Shown here: positions 55,020 to 63,390 of the stretch, in pieces | How positions within the stretch are numbered: the first letter of the stretch is position 1 | Layout of the letters: each line of letters begins with the position of its first letter | DNA from: Sphingopyxis sp. YF1 | Lineage (GTDB): Bacteria; Pseudomonadota; Alphaproteobacteria; Sphingomonadales; Sphingomonadaceae | Direction: 5' to 3' | Assembly: GCF_022701295.1 (NCBI RefSeq) | Contig: NZ_CP033204.1 | Location: 2,666,001 to 2,730,000, forward strand | DNA: 64,000 bases | Notes under the pieces: generated by a model | What the model was told of the DNA's origin: nothing | What the model saw: the letters and a program-made list of their open reading frames with translations, nothing else | Database searches by the model: none | Translations under genes and position numbers: made by a program

Positions 55020-55691
55020 ATGTGGCAACTCTATCAATTCCCCCTCTGTCCCTTTTCGCGCAAGATCCGTCTGCTGCTCGGCGAGAAGGGCGTCGGCTAT
55101 GAACTCGTGCGCGAATCGCCATGGGAACGGCGCGACGAGTTCATCGACCTGAATCCCGCCGGCCGCACGCCGGTGATGGTCGACCAGACGCGCGGGCAGG
55201 TTCTGATCGACAGCAATGCGATTGCCGAATATTTCGAGGAAACCGTCGAAGGCAAGGCGATGATCAACGGCACGGCGGCGAACCGCGCCGAAATCCGCCG
55301 CCTCGTCGCCTGGTTCGATCAGGACTTCTACTATGAAGTCACCGGCCCGCTGCTCTTCGAGCGCATGCAGAAACGCATCGTCCACCGCCAGCCGCCCGAC
55401 GGCGGCGCGCTGCGCGAGGCGATGAAGGCCGCGAACCAGCATCTCGACTATGTCGATTATCTGATCGACCATCGCACCTGGCTCGCGGGCGCGACAATGA
55501 GCCTCGCCGACCTTGCCGCCGCGGCGCATATCTCGGTCGCCGACTATCTCGGCGGCATCGACTGGACCGGGCACGAGCAGACCAAAGGCTGGTATTCGGG
55601 CCTCAAGTCACGCCCCAGCTTCCGTCCGCTGCTGGCCGAACGGATGGAAATCGTGACACCGCCGAAATATTACGAAGACGTCGATTTCTGA
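55020..55691 (+). CDS. Glutathione S-transferase family protein
   Basis: A 223-residue protein. The N-terminal thioredoxin-like domain has YQFPLCPFSRKIRLLLGEKG (a Cys-Pro-Phe-Ser motif at the active site), NPAGRTPVMVD and the glutathione-binding DSNAIAEYFEE. The C-terminal all-helical domain contains WLAGATMSLADLAAAAHISV, the N-capping box. Normal length. The Cys-type active site suggests an omega- or beta-like enzyme or a glutathione-lyase rather than a classical conjugating one; substrate unknown. Confidence 0.85.
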   Translation: MWQLYQFPLCPFSRKIRLLLGEKGVGYELVRESPWERRDEFIDLNPAGRTPVMVDQTRGQVLIDSNAIAEYFEETVEGKAMINGTAANRAEIRRLVAWFDQDFYYEVTGPLLFERMQKRIVHRQPPDGGALREAMKAANQHLDYVDYLIDHRTWLAGATMSLADLAAAAHISVADYLGGIDWTGHEQTKGWYSGLKSRPSFRPLLAERMEIVTPPKYYEDVDF

Positions 55692-55698
55692 CCCTCGC

Positions 55699-55788
55699 CA
55701 TTGCGAGCGAAGCGAAGCAATCTCCAGCGATCCGGCTTCCGCAATCCCGATCGCTGGAGATTGCTTCGTCACTAGGTTCCTCGCAATG
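55699..55788. repeat. Intergenic palindromic repeat (REP-like)
   Basis: A long imperfect palindrome. The inner arms gaagcaatctccagcgatc (55714-55732 and inverted 55749-55767) are perfect over 19 bp, and the outer arms cattgcgag/ctcgcaatg match again. Elements beginning attgcgag and containing gcaatctcc are a familiar dispersed intergenic repeat class in alphaproteobacteria. Between convergent genes it could also stop transcription. Confidence 0.75.
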
Positions 55789-55801
55789 ACGAATGGGTCT
55801 A

Positions 55802-56401
55802 TCAACAGGCCTTGTACTTCCAGTTCCGGTCCTTGCCCTCGGCGACCTGCGCGACGATCGTTTCGATGCGCCTGCTCCGCGTTTCCGCGCGCTTCGCTTC
55901 GAGCACCCATTCGATATAATCGCGCCGCTTGCCCGGCGAGAAAGCGTCCCAATGGCCCTGTGCCGCGGCATTGATCCCGAGCGCCGCGCCCAGATCCTCG
56001 GGCAGGTCGAGCGCGGCCTTCAGTTCGGCTTTCGCTCGTTTGGGTCGGCTCTCGCCGCATAGCGCCGCCGCCTTGGCGATATACGCCGCCATCTGTGCGT
56101 CCGAAGGCAGGTCCGCCAGCGACGCCACTCGTCCCATGCTGCCCATCGCGCCGGTGTCGCGCGGCGATCCCGTGACCTCCTCGTCGCGCCAGAAGCCGAA
56201 GGTCGCATGTCCCTTGAACGCCGCCATGCCCGCCAGATTCTGTCCGTTGAGCACGAAATGCGGCACGCTCCATTTCAGCGTCTCTTCGGCGCCGGGCGCA
56301 TGATCGTGCACCAGCGCGCGCAAATGGGTCAGGATCGGCTGCGCGAAGGGCGCCGCCTTCGCGATATAGGCATCGACGCGCGGGTCGCGTCCGCCCGTCA
56401 C
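55802..56401 (-). CDS. YdeI/OmpD-associated family protein (DUF1801 + OmdA)
   Basis: A 199-residue cytosolic protein. The N-terminal half (YIAKAAPFAQPILTHLRALV, then EETLKWSVPHFVLNGQNLAGMAAFKGH) is a DUF1801 domain. The C-terminal half (KAELKAALDLPEDLGAAL, then WDAFSPGKRRDYIEWVLEAK) is the OmdA domain. In Salmonella-type bacteria, relatives contribute to resistance to cationic peptides, but the mechanism is unknown. It is 7 bp downstream of ubiG and co-oriented, so they may be co-transcribed. Confidence 0.85.
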   Translation of the reverse strand: MTGGRDPRVDAYIAKAAPFAQPILTHLRALVHDHAPGAEETLKWSVPHFVLNGQNLAGMAAFKGHATFGFWRDEEVTGSPRDTGAMGSMGRVASLADLPSDAQMAAYIAKAAALCGESRPKRAKAELKAALDLPEDLGAALGINAAAQGHWDAFSPGKRRDYIEWVLEAKRAETRSRRIETIVAQVAEGKDRNWKYKAC

Positions 56402-56408
56402 CGAACGC

Positions 56409-57134
56409 TCAGCCCGGCCACCGCGCGGTCACCAGATAGTTGAGCGCCTCGCTGCCGCCGAGCTTGAAGCCTTTTGCCGCCGAAGGCGACAGGCCGGTGC
56501 GGTCAACCACCTCCAGCCCCGCACCCTCGATCAGCGCGGCGAGTTCGTCGGGCTTCAGGAACTGGTCCCAGTCGTGCGTCCCGCGCGGGACCGCACCGAC
56601 GCGCTCGGCAGCTTCGACCAGCAACAGCTTCGACCACATGGTGCGGTTCGGGGTCGACAGGATCATCAATCCGCCGGGTGCGAGCCGCGCCGCAAGCTGA
56701 CCGATGAATTCGGCGGGGTCGGCGACGTGCTCGACGACCTCCATCGAGGTGACAAGGTCGAACCGCGCGGGCGGCAGCGTCGCGAGTTCACCGGCAAAAT
56801 AGTCGATCGCCAGCCCCTGCCCTGCCGCGTGCGCGCGCGCCGCGGCGATATTCTCCGGCGCCGCATCGATCCCGGTCACTGCGCCGCCCAGCCGGGCCAG
56901 CGGCTCCGCGAGCAGCCCCGCGCCGCACCCGACGTCGAGCGCGGTGCGTCCCTGCAAGGCATGGCGTTCGCGCGCATCGACATGCCAGTGCGCGTCGATC
57001 TGGTCCCGAACATAGGCCAGCCGTACGGGATTGAGCTTGTGCAGCATCGCCGACGATCCGTGCGGATCCCACCAGTCGGCGGCGAGAGCCCCGAAATGGG
57101 CGGCTTCTTGCGGATTGATCGTCGCGGCGTTCAT
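56409..57134 (-). CDS. ubiG: Ubiquinone biosynthesis O-methyltransferase UbiG
   Basis: A 241-residue SAM-dependent methyltransferase that performs both O-methylations of ubiquinone. MNAATINPQEAAHFGALAADWWDP is the conserved start; the open frame continues upstream without conservation. SAM motif I is ALDVGCGAGLLAEPLARLG, and VTSMEVVEHVADP and STPNRTMWSKL follow. Divergent from lysC with 223 bp between starts, which should contain both promoters. Confidence 0.95.
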   Translation of the reverse strand: MNAATINPQEAAHFGALAADWWDPHGSSAMLHKLNPVRLAYVRDQIDAHWHVDARERHALQGRTALDVGCGAGLLAEPLARLGGAVTGIDAAPENIAAARAHAAGQGLAIDYFAGELATLPPARFDLVTSMEVVEHVADPAEFIGQLAARLAPGGLMILSTPNRTMWSKLLLVEAAERVGAVPRGTHDWDQFLKPDELAALIEGAGLEVVDRTGLSPSAAKGFKLGGSEALNYLVTARWPG

Positions 57135-57357
57135 GGCCCGCGATGTGCCACGACCGCCCGGCGCACGCAAGGAAATCGCCCGTTGGACAATCGGCGCCTG
57201 CGCCGGAATCCGTGAATCCGTTTGGACTGTCCAAGAAAATATATCCGGGCAGGACAATCGCCGCCTTGCCTTCGTACCGCCCCTTGCCTAACAGCCGAGC
57301 GCCGCAGAAAACTTGGAAAAGTTGCGGTCGAAACCAATTTGCAAAGGGCGGAACGAG

Positions 57358-58605
57358 ATGGCGCGGATCGTGATGAAATTCGGGGGCACGTCGATGGCGG
57401 GCACCGAGCGGATTCGCACCGTCGCGAAGCTCGTCGCGCGCGAGGTCGCGAACGGCAACGAAGTCGCGGTGGTCGTTTCGGCGATGGCCGGCGAGACCGA
57501 TCGTCTGGTCAATTTCTGCCGCGAGGCGAACCCGCGCTACGACCCCGCCGAATATGACGTCGTCCTCGCCAGCGGCGAGCAGGTCACGTCGGGCCTTCTC
57601 GCGCTGACGCTCCAGGCGATGGGCGTGCCTGCGCGCAGCTGGCTCGGCTGGCAGCTCCCGATCCGCACCGAAGAGGCGCATGCCCGCGCGCGCATCCTCG
57701 ACATCGACACGGGTGCGCTCGGCGCCGCGATGGCACGCGGCGAGGTCGCGGTGATCCCGGGCTTCCAGGGCATGATGGACGACGGCCGCGTCGCGACGCT
57801 CGGTCGCGGCGGGTCCGACACCAGCGCCGTCGCCGTCGCCGCGGCGGTCAAGGCCGATCGCTGCGATATCTACACCGACGTCGACGGGGTCTACACCACC
57901 GATCCGCGTATCGTCGCGCGCGCGCGCAAGCTCGATTTCGTCACCTATGAGGAAATGCTCGAGCTCGCGAGCGTCGGGGCGAAGGTGCTCCAGACCCGCT
58001 CGGTCGGACTCGCGATGAAAATGGGCGTTCGCGTACAGGTCCTGTCGAGCTTCGTCGAGGGCGACGAAGCCCCCAAGACCGGAACGATGATCGTCAGTGA
58101 CGAGGAAATAGAGGAACATCAGATGGAACGGCAGCTGATCACCGGCATCGCCCACGACAAGAACGAGGCGAAGATCATCATCACCCGCGTGCCCGACCGG
58201 CCCGGCGGGGTCGCCAATATCTTTGGCCCGCTCGCCGCTGCCGCGATCAATGTCGATATGATCATCCAGAATGTCGGCCGCGACAAGGGCGAGACCGACG
58301 TGACCTTCACCGTTCCCGCCGCCGACCTGCTGCGCTCGATCGACATCCTCGAGGCGGCCAAGGACAAGATCGGCTTCAACCGCATCATCAGCGACGACAA
58401 GGTCGCGAAGATCAGCGTCGTCGGCGTCGGCATGAAGAGCCACGCGGGCGTCGCGAGCACGATGTTCCGCGCGCTGGCCGACCGCGGCATCAACATCCAG
58501 GCGATATCGACCAGCGAGATCAAGGTCAGCGTGCTGATCGACGAAGACGAAACCGAACTCGCGGTGCGCGTGCTGCACACCGCCTACGGGCTCGACGCGG
58601 AATAG
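57358..58605 (+). CDS. lysC: Aspartate kinase
   Basis: A 415-residue enzyme for the first step of lysine, threonine and methionine synthesis. The start MARIVMKFGGTSMAG contains the KFGGTS nucleotide motif. GRGGSDTSAVAVA and YTDVDGVYTTDPR complete the kinase domain. Two ACT domains follow (ITRVPDRPGGVANIF near 285 and VVGVGMKSHAGVASTMF near 365), as in lysine-sensitive enzymes. A gcaaaggg binding site fits this start. The 3' end abuts the convergent yciB gene with 1 bp between. Confidence 0.97.
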   Translation: MARIVMKFGGTSMAGTERIRTVAKLVAREVANGNEVAVVVSAMAGETDRLVNFCREANPRYDPAEYDVVLASGEQVTSGLLALTLQAMGVPARSWLGWQLPIRTEEAHARARILDIDTGALGAAMARGEVAVIPGFQGMMDDGRVATLGRGGSDTSAVAVAAAVKADRCDIYTDVDGVYTTDPRIVARARKLDFVTYEEMLELASVGAKVLQTRSVGLAMKMGVRVQVLSSFVEGDEAPKTGTMIVSDEEIEEHQMERQLITGIAHDKNEAKIIITRVPDRPGGVANIFGPLAAAAINVDMIIQNVGRDKGETDVTFTVPAADLLRSIDILEAAKDKIGFNRIISDDKVAKISVVGVGMKSHAGVASTMFRALADRGINIQAISTSEIKVSVLIDEDETELAVRVLHTAYGLDAE

Positions 58606-58606
58606 G

Positions 58607-59191
58607 CTATTCGGCCGCGAGCGGCTGCAGTTCGCCGCCGGCGCGGCGGCGCAGCCGTGCCTGCGTGATGAAATGCACCACCGCGATGTGGATCGCGAAC
58701 AGGCCGAATTTCGACGCGAGCGGGAAAATCCCGATGAACAGCGGCCACCAGCCGGTGAAAAAGAGCGCGACGACAAGGTTGAGTCCCGCACTCGCGAACA
58801 TCAGCGCCGCCCAGATCATGCCGAAGCGGTCCATGACATCGCCGACGATCGCGAGCTGTTCGGGCGGAATATAGCGGTTGAGCCAGCCGCGACGAAGCAT
58901 CACGCTCCCGACGATCAGATAGACGATCGTCGGCTTGGCCATCACGAACCGCGGATCGCCGGTGAAGAGCGTGGCCGCCGCGGTGAAGAGTACCGAGGCA
59001 AGGCTGATCCATTGCAGCGCCGCTACCTTGTGTCCGCGAACCAATTCATAGCCGACCACGGCGATCGCGATCGCGGTTCCCGCTATCGTCGCCGCAACGA
59101 TCCCCGCCCCCAATCCGAGCAGCGCGGCAAAGACGATCACGCCGAGCGAGTCGAACAGCATCGGTCCGATGGCATAGAGCAAGGTTCGCAT
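58607..59191 (-). CDS. yciB: Septation protein A (YciB/IspZ family)
   Basis: A 194-residue inner-membrane protein with five to six hydrophobic segments. Signature parts are GPMLFDSLGVIVFAALLG near the N-terminus, FTGDPRFVMAKPTIVYLIVG, and the C-terminal FPLASKFGLFAIHIAVVHF. The family is involved in cell-envelope elongation and septum formation. Normal length. Confidence 0.85.
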   Translation of the reverse strand: MRTLLYAIGPMLFDSLGVIVFAALLGLGAGIVAATIAGTAIAIAVVGYELVRGHKVAALQWISLASVLFTAAATLFTGDPRFVMAKPTIVYLIVGSVMLRRGWLNRYIPPEQLAIVGDVMDRFGMIWAALMFASAGLNLVVALFFTGWWPLFIGIFPLASKFGLFAIHIAVVHFITQARLRRRAGGELQPLAAE

Positions 59192-59239
59192 GGCGCATCC
59201 TTTCGCGACTCAATGTTATCAACGTAAACATTGCGCAAA

Positions 59240-59254
59240 TGACCCGGCAGGTCA
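59240..59254. promoter_or_regulatory. Small dyad upstream of yciB
   Basis: tgacc-cggca-ggtca, a 5-bp perfect inverted repeat with a 5-base spacer, about 50 bp upstream of the yciB start and in an AT-rich stretch. It may be an operator; no regulator can be named. Confidence 0.3.
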
Positions 59255-59371
59255 AATCAAAATTTACATCGTCAACATGGAGGCCATTCCGTGCCCCCGG
59301 CACGGACGGATTGTCGCAGGACCTCCGGACGCCGGCCCCGCGCGGACAGGCAGCCGATTCCCGGGCCTCGC

Positions 59372-60073
59372 CTAGGCCTCGAACCCCACGAAGATCGCCG
59401 CCTCGTCGACGGTCTTGCGCGTCGAAACGACGGCGTTGGCTGGAAAGTCCCCGTCCGGCCAGCCGATCGCAATGCAGATCATGATCGTCTGGTCGTCGGC
59501 GATGCCGGCCTCGCGGCGCACGACCTCCGAATGCATGATCCCCTGGCTGTTGATCACGCAGCCCAGCCCCTTCGACCAGGCGGCGTTGACGATCGCGGTC
59601 GCGACGGCTCCGCAGTCGAAGGGTGCAATGTCGCTGCCGACGAGGACCTTGTCATAGGTGACGACGATGCACGCGGGCGCGTCGAACTGGCGAAAGCCGC
59701 GCAGCACCCAGTCGGTGCGCTTCGGCCTGTCGTCGCGCGCGATCCCCATCGCGCCGAACAATTGCTTGGCGATGCCGACCTGCCGGTCGCGGTGCACGCC
59801 CTCGTAATTTTCCATGCCGCGAAACTCGCGCGTCGAGGGGATGCGTTCGAGGTTACGGCGCGTATTTTCGGCGCGAATACGCTCGAGCGGGTCGCCGGTG
59901 ACGACGTAGAAATTCCACGGCTGGGTGTTGAGCGACGAAGGCGACCGCATCGCGAGCGCCAGCACGTCGCGCAGCAGCGCCCGGGGCACCGCCTCAGGCT
60001 TGTACCCCCTGATGCTGCGGCGCCCGTTCACGACCGCGGCATAGGCGCGTGCCACCGCCTCCCGGTCGTCCAT
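59372..60073 (-). CDS. Nitroreductase family protein
   Basis: A 233-residue FMN-dependent oxidoreductase. Typical parts are VVNGRRSIRGYKPEAVPRALL (the phosphate-binding RRSIR), ALAMRSPSSLNTQPWNFYVV, DCGAVATAIVNAAWSKGLG and CIAIGWPDGD. It begins 4 bp after the lipoyl-protein stop, so it is the last gene of the E1 alpha - E1 beta - lipoyl - nitroreductase operon. The physiological substrate is unknown. The in-frame extension to 60112 overlaps the lipoyl gene and is less likely. Confidence 0.85.
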   Translation of the reverse strand: MDDREAVARAYAAVVNGRRSIRGYKPEAVPRALLRDVLALAMRSPSSLNTQPWNFYVVTGDPLERIRAENTRRNLERIPSTREFRGMENYEGVHRDRQVGIAKQLFGAMGIARDDRPKRTDWVLRGFRQFDAPACIVVTYDKVLVGSDIAPFDCGAVATAIVNAAWSKGLGCVINSQGIMHSEVVRREAGIADDQTIMICIAIGWPDGDFPANAVVSTRKTVDEAAIFVGFEA

Positions 60074-60077
60074 CGGC

Positions 60078-60308
60078 TCAGCCGATTTCCGCGATGACGA
60101 CGCCGACCTCATAGGTCTCGCCGACCTCGCCGATGATCTTCAGCTTGCCGCTCGCGGGGCTTTCGACCTCGTTCGTCGATTTGTCGGCCTCGAGCGCATA
60201 GAGCGGCTGCCCCTCGGTCACCTCGGCGCCGTCTTCGACGAGCCATTCGGCGAGAATTCCTTCGTTCATCGAAAAGCCGATCTTCGGCACGGTCACTTGC
60301 ACAGCCAC
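60078..60308 (-). CDS. Stand-alone lipoyl (biotinyl) domain protein
   Basis: A 76-residue protein that is just one lipoyl domain: VTVPKIGFSMNEGILAEWLV, then the attachment lysine in LEADKSTNEVESPASG. Normally this domain is the N-terminus of E2 acyltransferase; here no E2 catalytic core or peripheral-subunit domain follows. It is 12 bp after the E1 beta gene. It could carry acyl groups from the E1 to an E2 encoded elsewhere, or shuttle electrons to the next gene. Confidence 0.85.
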   Translation of the reverse strand: MAVQVTVPKIGFSMNEGILAEWLVEDGAEVTEGQPLYALEADKSTNEVESPASGKLKIIGEVGETYEVGVVIAEIG

Positions 60309-60320
60309 GTCGCAGCCTCC

Positions 60321-61334
60321 TTAGCTGATGATGGTCTTGATGGCGGCGAGAATGCGTTCGGCATCGGGCGCATAGGCGCTTTCGAGCGGCCGCGAATAGG
60401 GTACGGCGCTGAACGCCCCGCCCAGCCTTTTCACCGGCTTCTTGAGCTCGCCGAACAATTCCTCGCTGATCACCGAAGCGATTTCCGCGCCGACACCATG
60501 TTCCTTGACCGCTTCGTGGACGACGATCACGCGCCCGGTCTTGCGCGCCGAGGCCAATACCGTCTCGCGGTCCCACGGCGCGATCGTGCGCAGGTCGACG
60601 ACCTCCACCGAAATGCCTTCGTCCGCCGCCTGATCGGCCGCGGCGCGCGCCTGAACCGCCATCCGCGCATAGGTCACGATCGTGACGTCGCTGCCCTCGC
60701 GCTGCACCGCCGCCTTGCCGAGCGGCACGCGGTGGTCGCTCGCCGGCAGTTCGAACGCCATCGGCACGCGATAGGTCGGCAGATTCTCGATGAAGATCAC
60801 CGGATCGGGATCCTCGATCGCGGCGCGGAGCAGGCCATAGGCATCTTCGGGCGTCGAAGCCGCGACGACCTTGATCCCCGGCGTGTGCGCAAACCAGGCT
60901 TCCAGATAGTCGCAATGCTGGCCGCCCGACCCGAAACCGAGTCCCGTCATCGTGCGGATCACGATCGGCACGCTCGTCTGGCCGCCCGACATGAAGCGGA
61001 GCTTCGCCGCGTGGTTGACGATCATGTCCATCGCCACCGTGGTGAAGTTCATCAGCATGATCTCGGCGATCGGCTTGTAGCCCGCGAGGCTCGCGCCGAT
61101 CGCCGCGCCCATGATCGCCTGTTCGGAAATCGGCGTCGAACGCACCCGGTCGTCGCCGAAGGCGGTCGACAGCCCCTTGGTGATCTTGGCGATGCCGCCG
61201 CCTTCGGGGTCGGCGAGGTCCTCGCCGAGCGTGACGACCTTCGGGTCGTCGGCAAAGGCATCGTGATAGGCCTTGGCGATCGCCTCGATGATGGTGACCT
61301 TCGGCTTGGCTGCCTTTTCCGCCGCGACGTTCAT
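60321..61334 (-). CDS. 2-oxoacid dehydrogenase E1 component, beta subunit
   Basis: A 337-residue protein starting MNVAAEKAAKPKVTIIEAI. Conserved parts are VVTLGEDLADPEGG, RSTPISEQAIMGAAIGASLAG, GQHCDYLEAWFAHTPG and VEVVDLRTIAPWD. It forms a heterotetramer with the alpha subunit, whose stop it overlaps by ATGA. Which 2-oxoacid (pyruvate, acetoin-like or branched chain) cannot be told by eye. Confidence 0.9.
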   Translation of the reverse strand: MNVAAEKAAKPKVTIIEAIAKAYHDAFADDPKVVTLGEDLADPEGGGIAKITKGLSTAFGDDRVRSTPISEQAIMGAAIGASLAGYKPIAEIMLMNFTTVAMDMIVNHAAKLRFMSGGQTSVPIVIRTMTGLGFGSGGQHCDYLEAWFAHTPGIKVVAASTPEDAYGLLRAAIEDPDPVIFIENLPTYRVPMAFELPASDHRVPLGKAAVQREGSDVTIVTYARMAVQARAAADQAADEGISVEVVDLRTIAPWDRETVLASARKTGRVIVVHEAVKEHGVGAEIASVISEELFGELKKPVKRLGGAFSAVPYSRPLESAYAPDAERILAAIKTIIS

Positions 61335-62320
61335 GCCGCAATCTCCTTTGCGAAAACGTCGAAGCGCAGGTCGTCCGGCTCGGGCCATGGCGAGGCAAGC
61401 GCATGCTCGATCGCGTCGTCGATCCGCGCCTCGATACCAGCCTCGACCGCCGCGAGCTCCTCTTCGGTCGCGACGCGGTCGGCAATCAGCCGTGCGCGCA
61501 GCACCGGCACCGGATCGGCCGCCATCGCCGCGGCCTTCTGCTCCTTGGGGATATAGCTGTCGTCGTCGCCAAAATTGTGACCGAAAAAGCGGAAGGTCAT
61601 GCATTCGAGCAGGGTCGGCCCCTCGCCTGCCCGCGCGCGCGCCACCGCTTCGGCAAAGGCCGAATACATCGCCCCGGGATCGTTGCCGTCGACGCGCACG
61701 CCGGGCATGCCATAGCCTTCGGCGCGGGCCGCAATATTCCCGCCGCCCGTCATTTTCTCGAATTTGGTATGCTCGGCGAACAGGTTGTTCTGGCAGACGA
61801 AGATCGTCGGCAGCTTCCACACCGAAGCGAGGTTGAGCGCTTCATGCACCGCGCCGATGTTCGACGCGCCGTCGCCGAAGGTGCACACCGACACGCGGTC
61901 GCTGCCGTCGAGCTGCGCCGCCCACGACAGGCCGTTGGCGATCGGCGCCGACGATCCGACGATGCCGGTGGTCACCATGATCCCCTTGGGCGGGTAGGTC
62001 AGGTGCATCGGCCCGCCCTTGCCCTTGCACGATCCGGTGGTGCGGCCGGCGAGTTCGGCCCACAGTTCGCGCAACGGAAAGCCCTTGCCGAGCATGTCGT
62101 GGATGCCGCGATAGATGGTGCAGATCGTGTCGTCGTCGCGCAGCACTTCACCCATCACCGACGGGATGATCTCCTGCCCGCGATAGCTGTAATAGACCAT
62201 CGCGATCTGGCCCGAGAGAATCACTTTCCGGGCGCGTTCGTCGTTCGCCTTCAGCAGCGCGGCGCTTTCGTAAATCGAACGCAGAACCGCGGAATCCGCC
62301 ACAAACTGCTTGCCGGCCAT
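61331..62320 (-). CDS. 2-oxoacid dehydrogenase E1 component, alpha subunit
   Basis: A 329-residue thiamine-diphosphate enzyme. The cofactor motif is FGDGASNIGAVHEALNLASVW...NN near residue 150. GRTTGSCKGKGGPMHL precedes it and the phosphorylation-loop-like FGHNFGDDDSYIP follows. First gene of a four-gene operon. The proteins resemble pyruvate or acetoin dehydrogenase E1. The neighbouring regulator and Rieske oxygenase suggest catabolic use. Confidence 0.9.
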   Translation of the reverse strand: MAGKQFVADSAVLRSIYESAALLKANDERARKVILSGQIAMVYYSYRGQEIIPSVMGEVLRDDDTICTIYRGIHDMLGKGFPLRELWAELAGRTTGSCKGKGGPMHLTYPPKGIMVTTGIVGSSAPIANGLSWAAQLDGSDRVSVCTFGDGASNIGAVHEALNLASVWKLPTIFVCQNNLFAEHTKFEKMTGGGNIAARAEGYGMPGVRVDGNDPGAMYSAFAEAVARARAGEGPTLLECMTFRFFGHNFGDDDSYIPKEQKAAAMAADPVPVLRARLIADRVATEEELAAVEAGIEARIDDAIEHALASPWPEPDDLRFDVFAKEIAA

Positions 62321-62353
62321 CCGTCACACTCCCTCGTACAGAGATTATTATCA

Positions 62354-62377
62354 GTGCAATTAGCTATATGATTACAC
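62354..62377. promoter_or_regulatory. Imperfect dyad upstream of the E1 operon
   Basis: gtgcaat and attacac (one mismatch) are separated by 10 bases in an AT-rich 88-bp gap between the E1 alpha start and the regulator gene's 3' end. Candidate operator for the adjacent FadR-type regulator. Weak. Confidence 0.35.
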
Positions 62378-62408
62378 TGCTTCTGTCGAGAGAATATGTC
62401 GGTGAAAA

Positions 62409-63203
62409 TCAGTCGATCAGATCGACCACCGAATTGGGCCCGACCTGCGCCAGCCACACTTTGCCGGCGGCGATCATATGCGCCTTCCAGTGCCTCTCGG
62501 CCCCCTCGGCGTCCTTGGCCTCGATCAGGTCGACCAGCTTCGAATGCGACTTCAGGCCGTAGCGCAGCTGGCGCATCGAGAATTCGGGATCGATATGCGA
62601 ATTGCGGCGCTGGGCAAGATTGAGATGCTCGTCGGCCAGCCCGCGCAGCGCATTCGAAAACATGATCAGCGTCTTGTTGCCCGCCAGTTCGATCATCACC
62701 TGGTGGAACTCGGCGATCTTCGCCGTCACCAGGAACCGGTCGCGGATGTTGGAAAGTTCCTCCTCGATCATCCGGCGCAGGATCGGCACCGCGACCTCGC
62801 TGTTGCGCTGCGCCACGAGGCCCGCGGCGGGCGGCTCGATCAGCGTGCGCATCTCGTACAGGTCGCCGATGGTGACGCCCTTTGCCTGCAGCGTGATGCC
62901 CGCCGCGCGCTCGATCATCTCGTAATTGGGCGAACTGACCCGTGCCCCACCGCGCGCGCCGCGCGCGACCGTCACCAGCCCTTCCGATTCGAGAATCCGC
63001 ACTGCTTCGCGGATCGTCGGGCGCGAGACCTCGAACTCGGCGATCAGGTGCGATTCGGCGGGCAGCGTGTCGCCATCGACCAGTTCGCCCCGGATGATGG
63101 CATTGCGGATCTGCTTCGCGACAAGTTCGGCCGTCTTGGGAACGCGCACGGCTTCAGCATTGCTGCGATTGCCGATGGGAATAGCGACAAAAGCGTTAGA
63201 CAA
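62409..63203 (-). CDS. GntR/FadR-family transcriptional regulator
   Basis: A 264-residue regulator. The winged helix at residues 25-90 has LPAESHLIAEFEVSRPTIREAVRILESEGLV, typical of GntR. The C-terminal FCD ligand domain (residues 105-240) has the metal-binding His pattern in IAEFHQVMIELAGN and SHSKLVDLIEAKDAEGAERHWKAHM. It lies between the E1 operon and the divergent Rieske oxygenase gene and probably represses one or both until its ligand, likely an acid of the pathway, is present. Confidence 0.9.
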   Translation of the reverse strand: MSNAFVAIPIGNRSNAEAVRVPKTAELVAKQIRNAIIRGELVDGDTLPAESHLIAEFEVSRPTIREAVRILESEGLVTVARGARGGARVSSPNYEMIERAAGITLQAKGVTIGDLYEMRTLIEPPAAGLVAQRNSEVAVPILRRMIEEELSNIRDRFLVTAKIAEFHQVMIELAGNKTLIMFSNALRGLADEHLNLAQRRNSHIDPEFSMRQLRYGLKSHSKLVDLIEAKDAEGAERHWKAHMIAAGKVWLAQVGPNSVVDLID

Positions 63204-63353
63204 GTTTAATTCCTTTTTGGATTTTCGACCTTTTGCCTCGAAATCCGCGCGCGCGCAAGCAGGGTTGCCAACTCCCTCTTGCCAACAGTCATATTACCTA
63301 GTTAGATGATAAAGACAGGCGCCCGGCAGTGGATGGCGTTGCGACGTCGGCCC

Positions 63354-63369
63354 ATTCAGTATACTGAAT
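63354..63369. promoter_or_regulatory. 16-bp perfect palindrome, likely operator
   Basis: attcagtatactgaat lies 21 bp before the Rieske oxygenase start and within the 187-bp divergent region shared with the GntR-type gene. Perfect symmetry and position suit a repressor site overlapping the promoter or leader. Confidence 0.6.
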
Positions 63370-63390
63370 TCCGACAAGGAGAGGAAATCG

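Noticed and set aside
56788..58791. A 667-codon minus-strand frame opposite lysC and ubiG
   Set aside because: Antisense shadow of lysC with no conserved motif.
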